This document shows positions 11,231-22,531 of a stretch of DNA of 64,000 bases, one piece after another (position 1 is the first letter of the stretch; every line of letters starts with the position of its first letter). The stretch lies in the NCBI GenBank assembly GCA_014773175.1, contig VXCM01001006.1:60001-124000 (forward strand), given 5' to 3'. The position numbers and the translations under genes were made by a program. The DNA comes from Lucifuga dentata (lineage: Eukaryota; Chordata; Actinopteri; Ophidiiformes; Bythitidae). Under the pieces are notes generated by a model. The model searched no databases. It saw only the letters and a list, made by a program, of their open reading frames with translations, and was not told where the DNA came from.

Positions 11231-12599
11231 GTGTGTGTGTGTGTAGGTGAATTGCCTCATTCTTCTTTGGTCTATTAAATCGTGCTATCATCTCAAAACC
11301 AGTAATCCTGTCAAGCGACTGGACCTCTTCAATCTCCCCTTATCTTATTGATCTCTCTGCAAAAGAACAGGCAATAGGAGGGAAAAGCAGGGAGGATTTA
11401 TGTTTTGCAGAGGGTTGTTGTTCTGTTTGAGCCCTTTCGCTTTTCATTTCAGTTTCTATTTAGTCTCAGAATAGCTAATTGCCATTATGATTGTAATTGG
11501 GCAACACCATCCATTTATGCTGCACTTCTTGCTTTTGTACATCTAAAAAATGTAAGTTGACTTCTTTTTGGAACTTTGTCATACTTGAGGCTGTGACCAT
11601 GAATACCGTCTGTATTCATAGTTATAAAGATGGATAGAAAGATGTGCAGCAATGAGAAATGGCAAAGAAAAGACAAGATATAATAATTGTAAGAGTCATT
11701 GCTTGATTAAAAAAACAAAACAGGAATTCTTCTGTGTTTCTATTGAATATTAAAGAGCAGGTGAAATTGCATTGAATCTGTTGGATATTAAATTATAAAA
11801 AGAGCATTTGCAGCACCGACACTTTGTAGTTTAACTGTTTATTACTCACGTTGAAGAATTCTGGCAAATAATTAGCAGCTCGTTTGCATTTTACCTCCAG
11901 CTTTTCACCTTCCATTACCAGAAGCTGTGCTCCTTTCTTATAAAGCGCGGGGTGAACGGTGTCTTCTCAGAGAGAGAGACACGACTTTTGGGTGTGTGTG
12001 GATAAACAAAACCCACAGTATGTGAGAATAGCTTTGAACAGATTTGGGTTATTTTTTGAAGTGCAAATCAAACCAAAGCTTTTGGAATACTAGGCTGATA
12101 TCCTGACACCTCGTGACTGTTTGCTGCGGAGGTTTTGAGGACAAAAGGCAATTTCTTAAGGCAAAAACAACACATGCTGCTATAGTGCTGGACAGTATGG
12201 CAACATATACATTAACAAGTAATTTTAGCCCACAGTTCATTTCAACATTCTCAGATGCAAAGGAATTAGAAAGGTTTCTGCACTGCCGACACTTTTTTAG
12301 CTCTGCCTCAACATCTCTCCCTTTTTTCAAGGGACATAAATGAAGCTTTCCTAGTGGAATGTATGAGCACTTCATTGATCCAAGAGGGCGATGCTAAGAG
12401 ACCGCAAGCAATGTGATGACCATTTCTTGTTTAACTGTGCATACATGATCCATACGGCCCACACACTTTCAAGGAAATGGACCCGTTCTAAAGTCCTCCT
12501 AATATCCTCCCCGACAATAATTACTGGCCATTTCTTAAGCTGTAGCAGACGGAGAGAAGTGTGTGTGAGTGTGTGTGCCTGCCACAAGGTGTAGGACTA
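10561..12599. other. Non-coding stretch, TC/GT microsatellite inside
   Basis: Contains a compound (TC)n(GT)n at 11202-11244. The open frames here, including one of 128 codons on the minus strand at 10874-11260, run through that repeat. No domain or convincing exon is seen. Confidence 0.45.
11202..11244. repeat. Compound (TC)n-(GT)n microsatellite
   Basis: About 13 CT units followed by about 7 GT units. Confidence 0.93.
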
Positions 12600-13060
12600 A
12601 TTACAGCCTCCCTTTGGTGAAGAGTACATCATGGGGATGTAATGCAGCAAGCAGGCAGATGGAATTAGTGTAAATGGTGCATTTGTAGAGTTTATGACTC
12701 TCGCCATGAACGGGCCCTAACTGACTCTGATGAATGCCCCGCCATACCTTCTTTAATAAAACGATGCTTCCACCCACAGAGCGGTCATTTCCACAGAGAA
12801 ATGATCGGATTTATCCCCAGCTACATGCCCTCCAGTCAGTCAATTTGCCTCCTAAAGTGCAAATCAGCTCATGTTTGGAATATCTTTCGGAGAAAGCGCC
12901 ACAGCAATTCTTGCGGCTGGTGAGTGGAGAGTATTCACATGTTCAATGGGCCGAGCCTCATGGCATTGCTGGCAACAAATGGACCGTTTTGTGGACTGGT
13001 TTGGCCTTGGACCCATGAGTCCTTCCATCACAGAGCCCACTGGAAACACTTTATTTTAGA
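12600..13060. other. Candidate conserved non-coding block
   Basis: Mixed composition and free of simple repeats, unlike its surroundings, with no protein-like frame. Such blocks in fish gene deserts are often enhancers, but this one is flagged only by texture. Confidence 0.2.
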
Positions 13061-13224
13061 TTTAAGTCATCCACGGTGTCTTCACTGTCCTCAGTGTTTC
13101 AGGAATAGTCACTCAGATTGCCTTTAAACAGTTCTTAAAGTGTGCAGTGATGTACATCCAGCACCACAATACAACAATGAGAATACACAATAATGAAGCG
13201 ACAACACGTCATCACCCACATATG

Positions 13225-13379
13225 AACAAAATAATTTTGAATGACTAGGGAATTTGGGACAATAACACAAAACTAAAATGCAGTTTTATGTTTTGGAAAA
13301 TGGTTGTCAGTAACGCAACGTGTATGCAGGTAGTATTTATTGGGCTTAAACATGCAAAATCATCAGTATGGTCCTTTAA
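13225..13379 (+). mobile_element. TTAAAGGA-family element, right half (copy 2)
   Basis: Matches the right arm of copy 1 (3745-3926): 'aatttggg', 'ataacacaa', 'gttttatgtttt', 'gtcagtaacg', 'attgggcttaaacatgc' and the terminal GGTCCTTTAA, in the same order and orientation. The matching left end is not clear; a CTTAAAG at about 13133 could be a decayed left terminus. Confidence 0.7.
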
Positions 13380-15274
13380 GTTAGAAGGCAAATATTACTC
13401 TCTTTGTTACTCTCCCTAGGTGTTAATTGAAACAGAATACAGATGAATTGAACATTGCCTAGAGTGCAGAAAGTCACGCTGAGAGGAACCTTAATTGTAA
13501 TTCCTGTCTCATAACCTACTTTCCATATTCCAGCTTTTAGTTTCTGATGTTTCATGCTTTACTTGTCATCAGACCAAAACAATCCAATCTGATAGAAACC
13601 AACACACCAACAAGAACATCTGCACACAACCGTAACTTTGCTAGAGTCAAACACACACGGTCGCATGCTCCGACACCTGAGCTCTTGTTAGCGCGTATGT
13701 ACGCACATGGTTCAATGCAAGCGCGTTATTCGGGAGGCTTTTTATAAACAAAGCCACCTTTTGTTGTTTACCAGGCTGTCACAACTCAATTGTCATTGTG
13801 CACACGGTCACCTCATTTTAAATGCACACCCATTCAGTTAGCTAATTAGTTCATTAAGTCCCTTCATAAAGAGTTATCGACCTTCATCCCTGCTGGGAAC
13901 GAATCAGGAGATTCAGATATCGCTGTGTGTTTTTGGGCACACACACCTACACACACACACACACAGGCGCGCACACACACGTTCAATCCCAGTCTTCCAC
14001 AGTCACTCACATGCAAACCTAGATGAGATATGACTATTGTCTCCTGAAAGTTCTTTCATTACACATATACTGCCTGATTTCCCATGCCTTAGTTACAGTA
14101 CTCTCTGTGTGTGTGTGTATGTGTGTGCAGTTGAGGGGTCTTCATTATTTCCTCTACCTGTGTGATCTCATTGCTCGTTGCTTGTGAGTGTGATCAAAGG
14201 AAGACGGGCTCATCTCTGTGCACAGGAGAGAAAATGGCTGATCAGCGGGCCTGCTCTGTAATCTTCTCTGGCTGCAGCCTCAGCTCTATCCCTCTCCCTA
14301 ATGCTCTCTCTCTCTCCCCCCACTGGGGCTGCCCACTAACCAATACTTGTGTGACTGAGAGCAGAAGAGAGCAGGATAAGTGAAAAAGTGGAGTGTGGAG
14401 GGGAGGAGGACACAGAAGGAGAGAACGCGTGGCGCTTTGCAGCATCTGTCTGTCATTTCTTTATTGTTTGTTTATCTGCCTTCTTTGTTGTTATCACTCC
14501 TTCCCCTGTTGAAATACTCTTCTCTCCATCATCTACCTCTTCTTCAAACCTCAGCCTCCTATTTTCCCTCCACTCCCTCCCTCCTGCCCACCGCTGGCTG
14601 ACGATTCCTGGCACACAGGAAGAGAGCGAGGTAGAACCACACAACAACAAAAAGGCTGGCACTCAGCCCCTCGTCTCTCCATCCTCTTCCTTGCTTTACT
14701 CCTTCCCTCATGTAAATTCCTTATTTGTGCCTTAAGTGAACATTTGTGGCTCTCATTATCTTTCTTATAAAGCCGGTTCTTATAATGCTGTCGTTCCACA
14801 GTGCTGTCCTCAATGCTTTATTACTTGTCAGTGATTTTTTTTTATTTTATATGTTCATCTCTTCATGACACATTCCTTTTAAAAGAGCGCTATCAAGCAC
14901 TGAGATGAGGCATAGATACATGAACAGACATATGGTTGAGATCATGAATGGGGGGAAAAAACAGCAACATGGAGAGCAACATAACCAAAAATAATGTGAA
15001 TGTCAAGGCACTAGTGATGTGTAGTGTCGACTCAGCGCCCGCCTTGTTTAATTACTCTTCACCTGGGCCAAAGGCCTAATGGAAGACTTGGCTGCAGGCC
15101 CAGACAAACAATGTTCCACTTGGCTTCCACAGGCAGAAAATCTTGGGTCTGACTCATTGGGCTTTTTGGTGTTGTCAGATCAGGACCGTAAAGACACGGG
15201 CGACAGTGAGGGAATGCTCACTAACAATGTATCAGCAAAAGTCCATGACGAAGACATTCTTCACTAAAATGTCC

Positions 15275-15311
15275 AAAAAAAAAAAAAAAAAAANAAAAAA
15301 AAAAAAAAAAA
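15275..15311. other. Poly(A) tract interrupted by N (contig join)
   Basis: N at 15294 in the middle of a long A run. Confidence 0.8.
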
Positions 15312-15910
15312 GATAACAAATGCTTAATCAGAATGAGGCGCTCTGTGTTACTGTACTGTGTAGGCTGCTAATATGTGTGCATTTAAAGTAAACAAATATA
15401 AGCAATAAAATCTACTCAAGTATCAAAATTAAAAGTACGTATTGTGAAATACTGTTTAGATTTTACAGTTGCTGTCATCTGAAACATATTTTTAGATTTG
15501 GTTGTTTTCTGGCTTTCAGATCAATTGAAAGAGGAAAGAATTGAAGAAAAATACATCGAGTGGCATACAAGCATAAATATGTCTAAAATGGAAAATCAGA
15601 AGTACTAATACCTGAAATTTGTACTTAAGTAAAAGAGGAGGAACATCAATCTTTTATTTTCATAAACAACATGATCACCTAAACAATACTTCAGGAATAC
15701 TGTACATTGGTGTGTGTGTGTGTGTGTGTGCGCGCTGGTGATCAGAATGCTTTCATGTGCTGATACGGAAGCGCGTCAGCATTATAGTCTCTCATTTAGA
15801 CCCCGTCCTATTGATTTCCCCTACTAAAGTCTTGATTGAAATTACAGGGAAGACAGTTCCAGAAAAATACTCGATAGCCGAGCTTCCATCAATTACACCG
15901 AACAGACTGT

Positions 15911-15932
15911 GGGGGGGGNGGGGGGGGGGGGG
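15911..15932. other. Poly(G) tract interrupted by N (contig join)
   Basis: Eight G, an N at 15919, then thirteen G. The true G-run length is unknown. Confidence 0.8.
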
Positions 15933-16255
15933 ATCCTTGTCTGTGGACTGATCATTCCACTGTACTCACTGACTGTAGCTTGTCCATGAGGGTTGGAAAA
16001 CTAGTGAACTAGTTACATACTTACATTCAGTGAGTGAAACAGACACCAAAAACCTCAAGAAAAAAAACAGTAATATGTCATGTTTACAATACAAAGAAGC
16101 AATCATGGCAATGCTCTGAAAATGGTCACATGGGCTCTAAAATCCAGAAAAATTATGAAATGGGAACAATGCAATGCTCGTCTGGTTTTAAATTATGGTT
16201 TTATATGGGAAATCCAATGTTTCCTACAGATAGAAAATTAACTTGTGGCGGTGGG

Positions 16256-16258
<3 letters not shown>

Positions 16259-16294
<36 letters not shown>

Positions 16295-16348
16295 NNNNNN
16301 NNNNNNNNNNNNNNNNNNNNNNNNNNNNNNNNNNNNNNNNNNNNNNNN
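16259..16348. other. (GT)n microsatellite running into a 54-base assembly gap
   Basis: GT units from about 16259 to 16294 followed by N from 16295 to 16348. Sequence resumes with poly(G). The gap size may be an estimate. Confidence 0.95.
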
Positions 16349-16355
16349 GGGGGGG

Positions 16356-16524
16356 GCGAGAAAACAAAACCTAATGTCCGATTGAATGCGTCCCATTTTG
16401 TCTACACCGCGTGCGAACCCCCCCCGACAACGCAATTTTTATACCTGTGGGAAACACTCCACGTGCGGTGCAGATGAAACGGGATGCATTCAAGGCAGTC
16501 GGACATTAAGTTTCGTTTTCTCGC
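16356..16524. repeat. Long imperfect inverted repeat (hairpin-forming) beside the gap
   Basis: The arm starting GCGAGAAAACAAAACCTAAT at 16356 pairs with the reverse complement of the arm ending at 16524, which reads GCGAGAAAACGAAACTTAAT. Pairing continues inward through TGTCCGA, TTGAATGC, TCCC and CACCGC. Each arm is about 55-70 bp, with one 5-nt insertion and mostly transition differences. The left arm begins right after the gap, so the inverted structure may extend into unsequenced DNA. It could be a foldback or miniature transposon, or one end pair of a larger element. Confidence 0.75.
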
Positions 16525-17104
16525 TTTTTCCACTCCACTTTCGTTTTCTTGGTGCTGCCCAAGTACAGCCTGTATATGTGCGTGTCAGTGTTTGAAGGCA
16601 GCGTCAGAGTTGTGTTGTTTTTAAGGCAGGGTCGTCCTGTGAAACCTGGCCGGGTCTTCAGAAACCTGGGCGGGCCGCCCAAGTTTCGCCAGTGTGTGGA
16701 AAACACTGAATTCTACTGACTATATTGTGTTTGAATTTCTTTCTACCAAAGATGATCAAATGAATTCACTAAATGAGTCAAACTTGTTGAATTTAGTATG
16801 CTCAGCACTATCACACTGCTTGCATTCATTTTTATTAACTATATCTTGATATTAATTGACCCAGATCTTACTTTATAGTATGCTGCCGCTCCCGTCTTGT
16901 AAAATGTAATGGTTTTGTTTACCTGTTTAACACCCCATGTCACAATTCCTTTTCTTTTACATGTCCACGGCTGACTCTCTCAAACCTCTTTCCAGATCCT
17001 GTTTTTCTGTGCCATATCACCACTGTGAGGGCTAAACCAGTGGCAGGGGACCTCAGCATTCTCAAACACACAACTGAACATCAGAGGCATTATCATCAAG
17101 GGCT

Positions 17105-17305
17105 GAACATCTCAGTAAAACTATAAATAAATTCCAACCTCCAATCAATCAATTGTGGTGAAACCAGGAAGTAATAATCCAGTCGGCAAGCCTCAGCTTT
17201 TCACAGTCAACCAGAACTCTTCAGCTTCAGCTTTTCACTGAGATCCAGAAGCATCTCAACACCTCATCATGAGCTTTCCACCAAGTCCCACACACCTGAA
17301 CAGGT
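17105..17305 (+). promoter_or_regulatory. Possible TATA promoter and short first coding exon
   Basis: ACTATAAATAAA near 17110-17121 resembles a TATA box. About 150 bp downstream, after CT-rich sequence, an ATG at 17270 opens a 12-codon frame (MSFPPSPTHLNR) that ends in a good splice-donor context, CAG|GTAGGA, near 17305. All of this could be chance: no second exon is identified and no protein family is recognised. Confidence 0.15.
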
Positions 17306-19104
17306 AGGAACCTTTTTGACTTTGATGCTGCATATGCGCAACGCTGCTGCTGCTGTGGATGTCAGCACATTAGCTGGCTGCTTATCTTGCAGTCAAACAG
17401 TTTTATGAATATTTTTGTTTGTAATGCAATAGTTTCACCTACAGTATATTAGCATTAGCTGTATAGCTCAATTTACTATGGCCTATGGAGATGTGGCTCC
17501 TGACTCTCAATCATTAGAAGGAAAAATTTGACTGTTGTCCGCTCTATCAAAACAGCGGAAGGTTTAAGCTTGAGAAAGAGAAAGCATCTGTGTGGTGTTC
17601 CCTTTAGAACTGGTCCACACCGTCGCTGTGGGTGTGACACTCTTGACCTGTGCAGGTGTTATGAATATGGCACTGACGGCATGCAACGTAGAGTGTTTTG
17701 TGTCAGCACAGACCTGTTTGTTTACCTGGTGCCTGTACACAGCCAACCATTGCAGCTCATTATTTGTAACAAGCTCCATAGTCTGTCATTACCATCCATT
17801 TCTCTTGCAATATCACTGGTAACAGTCGCTTGCCATTGCTGTCAAACTTGCACCTTCTGTCTGATTTACTCGAAAAAGATGGCAAATGAGAGTAGAAAAA
17901 GTAAAACAGTGTGATAACGGTGCGAATTTATTTTCAAGGTGTTTTTAGATCTAGGAGATGAGAGATGTTGTGCCTGATTTCCATCTAGTCCTGACATAGA
18001 CAAAGCTAACCCCGGCAACGGCTATTAATAAAATGCCCTACGCAACGTTCTTGCCTTGTTAGCTGCATGAAAACTCGACCATGTTGGACATTTTTCCCAA
18101 ATGCGTTCTATCAGGATTTTTGTCATACAGCATCTACGAATACAGTACATTAAGAGCACTGTTGAGTTGTGTAATAGACAATATTATGCCGCATAACTAT
18201 TTGGCTGCCTTTCCAGAGAATTATTCATTATATCTTGTGTCTGCTTACACAGTTCATTTCGGCCTCGTTCCAAATGCTTTTGGCACGCAAAACCACAGAA
18301 AAACCAGTTTATCAGCACACTTTCCCCCATTCAGTATGCAGCGAAAATGGAGTCCATCTCCAGACGAGAAATGTTGTGCCTTTGCTTTGCAGTTTGTAGG
18401 TCACTTCAAACAGTGATGTAAACGTTCTGACACGGTGTTGAAACCCGCGCACATTAACAGAGTACACAGAATACTCAACATAGTCTTAATTGTGATGTAC
18501 AACATAAGAATGCTAGATAGAGCATGTACGGTATACATGGTTATGGGCAAGTCTATAGAATATGTGTTTGTTCTCTTACTGTACTAAACATCTGCTCAAG
18601 CCATATTCATGCGCAGAGGAGCAGTTCATGTTGTCTGGATACTTATGTTTTCAAGCCATATCATGCACATTTATCACTAATTATTGTGCCTTTCCAAATA
18701 CCAAGTCAAAAAAAATCAGCGTTATGTAGATCAACACGTTAATAACATGCTGAAAGAACTTTTGAAAACTGCAGAGGCTTGTACAGAGTTACATTTTCTA
18801 AAGCTTTCAAAGAAAACCTTAACTGCTTTGTTTACCTTCCTGCCATTTTCCTTTTTATGTCAACCATTGCATTGTACATACGCAGTATTTTGTAAGGTGT
18901 TGTAACCAAATGTTGCAGTGCTTTTTAACGCTTAAATGAAGAAACAAGCCATTGTGCGAGGCTCCTATTGACTTCCATTCTGTGGAACAAAGAGTTAAGT
19001 GTGCTACTGTAGTGCAGTAGGTTGGCAGGAAAGTGAGAAATGTGATGGGTGCTGTAAGTGCAGGAGCTGCCAGATGGTGCTCACAGAAGCGTGATCGTTC
19101 GGCC

Positions 19105-19137
19105 TTTTTTTTTTTTTTTTNTTTTTTTTTTTTTTTT
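19105..19137. other. Poly(T) tract interrupted by N (contig join)
   Basis: N at 19121 with sixteen T on each side. Confidence 0.8.
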
Positions 19138-19261
19138 CCTGCCAAAGAGCTCTAGGGGGAATACGGGGAGTAAGGGAAGAGGTGTAGAAGCGAGTGATAA
19201 AGGAATGGGTGCAGAGAGACCCTCCCCACCAACGTGATGGCAGGAGAGTGCCTCTTTTTTC

Positions 19262-19284
19262 TGTGTGTGTGTGTGTGTGTGTGT
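19262..19284. repeat. (GT)n microsatellite
   Basis: About eleven GT units. Confidence 0.9.
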
Positions 19285-19793
19285 CTCGTTTTAGTTTGAC
19301 TTGATGTTGTCACAGTAATCACCTCCCATCCTGTCTGATATTTGTCCTCCTGCCTCACGTCTGAATCAAAGCTAATTGGCTTGGCTGGCATAGTTTACAC
19401 ATTGCTGCCAACCTGCCAATGGGTGTGTGCACGTACATTTTGCAGGCAAACGGTGAGCACTTGGATGCTAAAGCCACGACTGCGCCTTTTACATGGATGA
19501 GTTTATGCATGCGTGTGCGCATTTAGCACAGTCGTGTCTTTTTGCACATGTGAGTAAGCACTGATTGTGATGGCTTCTGTTGCATACTGTGTAACAGCTT
19601 TTTATTGGGGTTTTGCTCGTCTGAGCTTTGAGAGTCGAGGCACACCTGCTTGGGAGATTCCACACTCCCAACAACAATGCTGTGTGCCATGTTTGCTCTC
19701 AGGTGACACATCACCCACTTGGGTGGCATTTGTTAGTCAGATATTCAGTATACTCAACTGAAAAGTACGCCATTTCCTGAACTCTGTGAATAA

Positions 19794-20294
19794 ATTACTG
19801 TATATACTCGAGTATAAGCTGAGTTTTTATTACCAAATTTCACAAAGCAAATCAAGGGGGTCGGCTTATACACAAGAAATTCAAATATGATCCCAGAGAA
19901 GGAAATTTCCAGGGGTGTAAATACTACCCATTACCACTACCCATGGAAAATAGTTTAAATCATACCTTAGAATGAGATATTTCCTGGCAAAACATCTTAT
20001 CCAGCACATTTTGCGGCAGCCATTAAGCGCTGTTGTGATTGGTCACTTACGTTAATCAGCTGCTGAAATAAATATCATGTTTACTGGTACCGATAAGTAG
20101 ATTATTTTCAGAAAATCACAGGAATACTATGACAATATCCAGAAAAACATGTAATTTGCTAAACAAATAAATTGATGGAACAACATCAGGGGTCAGCTTA
20201 TATACGGGTTTCTTTAAAAATCTAAATTTGCAGGTCAAAATCAGGGGGTCGGCTTATACACGAGATTGGCTTATACTCAAGTATATACGGTAAT
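19794..20294. mobile_element. Non-autonomous DNA element with GTATATACT inverted ends
   Basis: The left end ATTACTGTATATACTCGAG (19794) and the right end, read on the other strand as ATTACCGTATATACTTGAG, match with two differences over 19 bp and continue through TATAAGC. Inside both ends the phrase 'gggggtcggcttatacac' recurs (about 19856-19873 and 20234-20251), and a diverged form lies near 20190. There is no coding capacity. The ends resemble a widespread vertebrate repeat with the theme 'GTATAAGCCGAC', but I cannot assign a superfamily. Target duplication is unclear. Confidence 0.75.
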
Positions 20295-22233
20295 ACAAAG
20301 CAGAGAACCACTGGAAATACTGTATATGCATGTTATGAATGCAGTTTCTCCTGTTGTCTCTGTAATGTTAACTCTGTAATAGAATAATGCACACTAATTC
20401 CAAGGGTGTGCTGGCATTTCTAACAGCAGGATGCTGTGTGGTCTTTTCTGTGTTGTCTCCCCTTAAGGATCCTCCACCCTGAATATGTGGAACTCTTTCT
20501 TGTGTCTCCTTAAAGAGAGAAAAAGAGCAGCGATGATGGGAATCTTGACCGAACAGCAGCGTTCCTCTTGCTCATGGCTCCACTCACATCCTCTCAACCA
20601 ATTACTATTAATGTATGCCTTATGGTTAATCAGCTGAAAGCTCCCTATGCTGTCCTTCAGCTCTTTCATTCCTCTTTTATTCATTTTTCCTCCAATTTTT
20701 TTCATCCCCTCCATCGCCTTAAGAGGAGAGAAGAGGTCAGGGTCGGAGAAAGTGCGTCTCTCCTGGCTACAATTAGTGGTGCAAAATGAGCAGAAACAAA
20801 GACCAGAAAAATAACTTGATAACAACCACGGGAGAGATATATGATTGTTAAACACAAACTACAAGTTATTCCAAAAAAAAAAAAAAAAGNAAAAAAAAAA
20901 AAAAAAAGGACGAGACGATATATCTTTTGAAAAGTGATTTTAAATTGACTTGTGGGACAGTGGCAAAAACAGGAAGAAGGGATGGTGGAGCACACCCTTG
21001 TGTTCTATAATTATTTTCCAAGGAGATTGCAGATGCTCGCATGTAATTCCACTTGATGGAACAAGGGGCCCTTTTCCGAAGCAGTTGGGAAGAGAACCAA
21101 AGATTCATTCAGGGAAGTTAATCCCTGTTAATGGGTTTGTTTGAAGTCAGTAAAAAAAAAAAAAGAGAATATGCACAGAATGAATTTTGAAAAATTATTG
21201 ATGAAGGCTCCAGCAAGTATTTATTTTCTGGATAAATATGCACATACATATTTGTCCCCCCCCACCCCACCTACCCAACCCATCCCACCTACCCCTCCTC
21301 TGCCAGAAAATAAAATCTGCTTTGGTTTGAGAAGACACCCAAAGCCACAAGACTGTATGGAGCCTCCATGGTGAACAGTCAGCGACCCATCTTTTATGAA
21401 TGCCTTGATGAAAAGCAAACCTCCTTTTTGCTTACAAAGAGCGTCATTAGCCTCAGAGGTGTTACCGTCATTTTGATCTCTTGCCAAGCAGACTGGGGCC
21501 TTGTAGTCGCCTCCTACAGGCTTCTTGTCACAGAAGTGGCCCCCCGATGGTGCTGCTGACCAGAGCGAGAGGACACGCTGCATGGCAGGAGTGACAGGTG
21601 TGAGGATCGGGAGACACCGTCTGCCACACCGGGTGACTCCTCCTCCTCTTCCTCCAGCCCTGGCAGAAGGAGAGAGAGGGAGATGATAAAAGGGGACTGT
21701 GAGAGTGGGTTTTCGCTGGATCTTCTTGAGCTGCTCGGGGTGAGAAATTTGAAGGGCTCAGCAGATGCAGCAGAGGATTTCTAGTGAAAGCATCAATATT
21801 TGACAAGTCTGCAGCTTGCAATTTATGTCCAGTTCCAACATTCAGTGCCAAAGCAAAGGCAGTGTGATGTTCTGGATCGTATTCTGTGAAAATAGAGGTG
21901 GCATGTGACGAGTTTGCATCTGTAATCCGGCCCACAAGCAGCGTTAGTTTCTTTAATATTTAGTTAACATTGGTTTTCTTTCTCATTTATTTAAAGCTGA
22001 TTTTCTTTAATATTAACTGTGACCATGATACCTCCATAAGCATGACCTTAACTGAATATTTAAGTTGTCTATCCTTAACCGTACATTAATGATAACTTAT
22101 CAGCCATACAGAAAATGCCATGCATGAATATTTATTGCATGTATGATCAACTCAAAATCATTATTTAATGTTAACATTGAGGTTTTGTACTATCTAGAAA
22201 TAATGATTTTATTGAGGGGGTTGAAGGAGATGT
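20295..22233. other. Non-coding stretch with one poly(A) join
   Basis: A poly(A) join lies at 20873-20907 and a C-rich CCCACC/CCTACCC strip at 21257-21300. Minus-strand frames of 120-135 codons at 21221-21935 lack recognisable motifs and include the C-rich strip. Confidence 0.45.
20873..20907. other. Poly(A)-G-N-poly(A)-G contig join
   Basis: A-run plus G, then N (20890), then an A-run plus GG. The pattern looks like the same contig end written twice. Confidence 0.8.
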
Positions 22234-22531
22234 TTAAAAGACTATACCAGAGGTTGGCTCATACTTATAAAAGTATTATTTTATGAACTAAAATAAAATA
22301 ATGTAGTCAGAAATTCATATTTGATAAAAGCCTATGTTTCAAGTCTCTACAAATTGATTTTTCTAGCGAACTGGAATGAACTGAAACCAATGGCTATCTG
22401 GAAGGTAGGAAAAACAACCAAAAATGTACCGCTCCAGTAGCCTTTTTTGGAACTATTCAGCAGTAATGTAATGTGTGTGTGAGTAGTGTTAGTGGGCTCA
22501 AACATGCAAAACCACTAGTATGGTCCTTTAA
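22234..22531. mobile_element. TTAAAGGA-family element, copy 3
   Basis: The right arm is clear: 'gctccagtag', 'cagcagtaatgtaatgtgtg', 'gggctcaaacatgcaaaacc' in part, ending GGTCCTTTAA at 22531. The left end is weaker: TTTAAAAGACTATACC at about 22233 parallels the left terminus of copy 4. Internal phrases 'gtttcaagtctc' and 'ctggaaggtaggaaaaacaa' are shared with copy 4 at 25140-25220, placing these two in one subfamily. Confidence 0.7.

Larger units (their letters stand above)
13380..16258. other. Non-coding stretch with CA/GT tracts and two contig joins
   Basis: Holds CA-rich tracts near 13941-13980, GT at about 14103-14126 and about 15709-15731, and a pyrimidine-rich strip at 14280-14320. 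Contig joins lie at 15275-15311 (poly-A) and 15911-15932 (poly-G). Open frames of 60-115 codons around 14.2-14.8 kb lack any family signature. Confidence 0.45.
16525..19793. other. Non-coding stretch with a possible first exon and one poly(T) join
   Basis: Contains the weak promoter/first-exon candidate at 17105-17305, a poly(T) join at 19105-19137 and (GT)n at 19262-19284. A 128-codon frame at 17528-17914 and a 111-codon frame at 18081-18416 show no recognisable domain. Confidence 0.4.
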
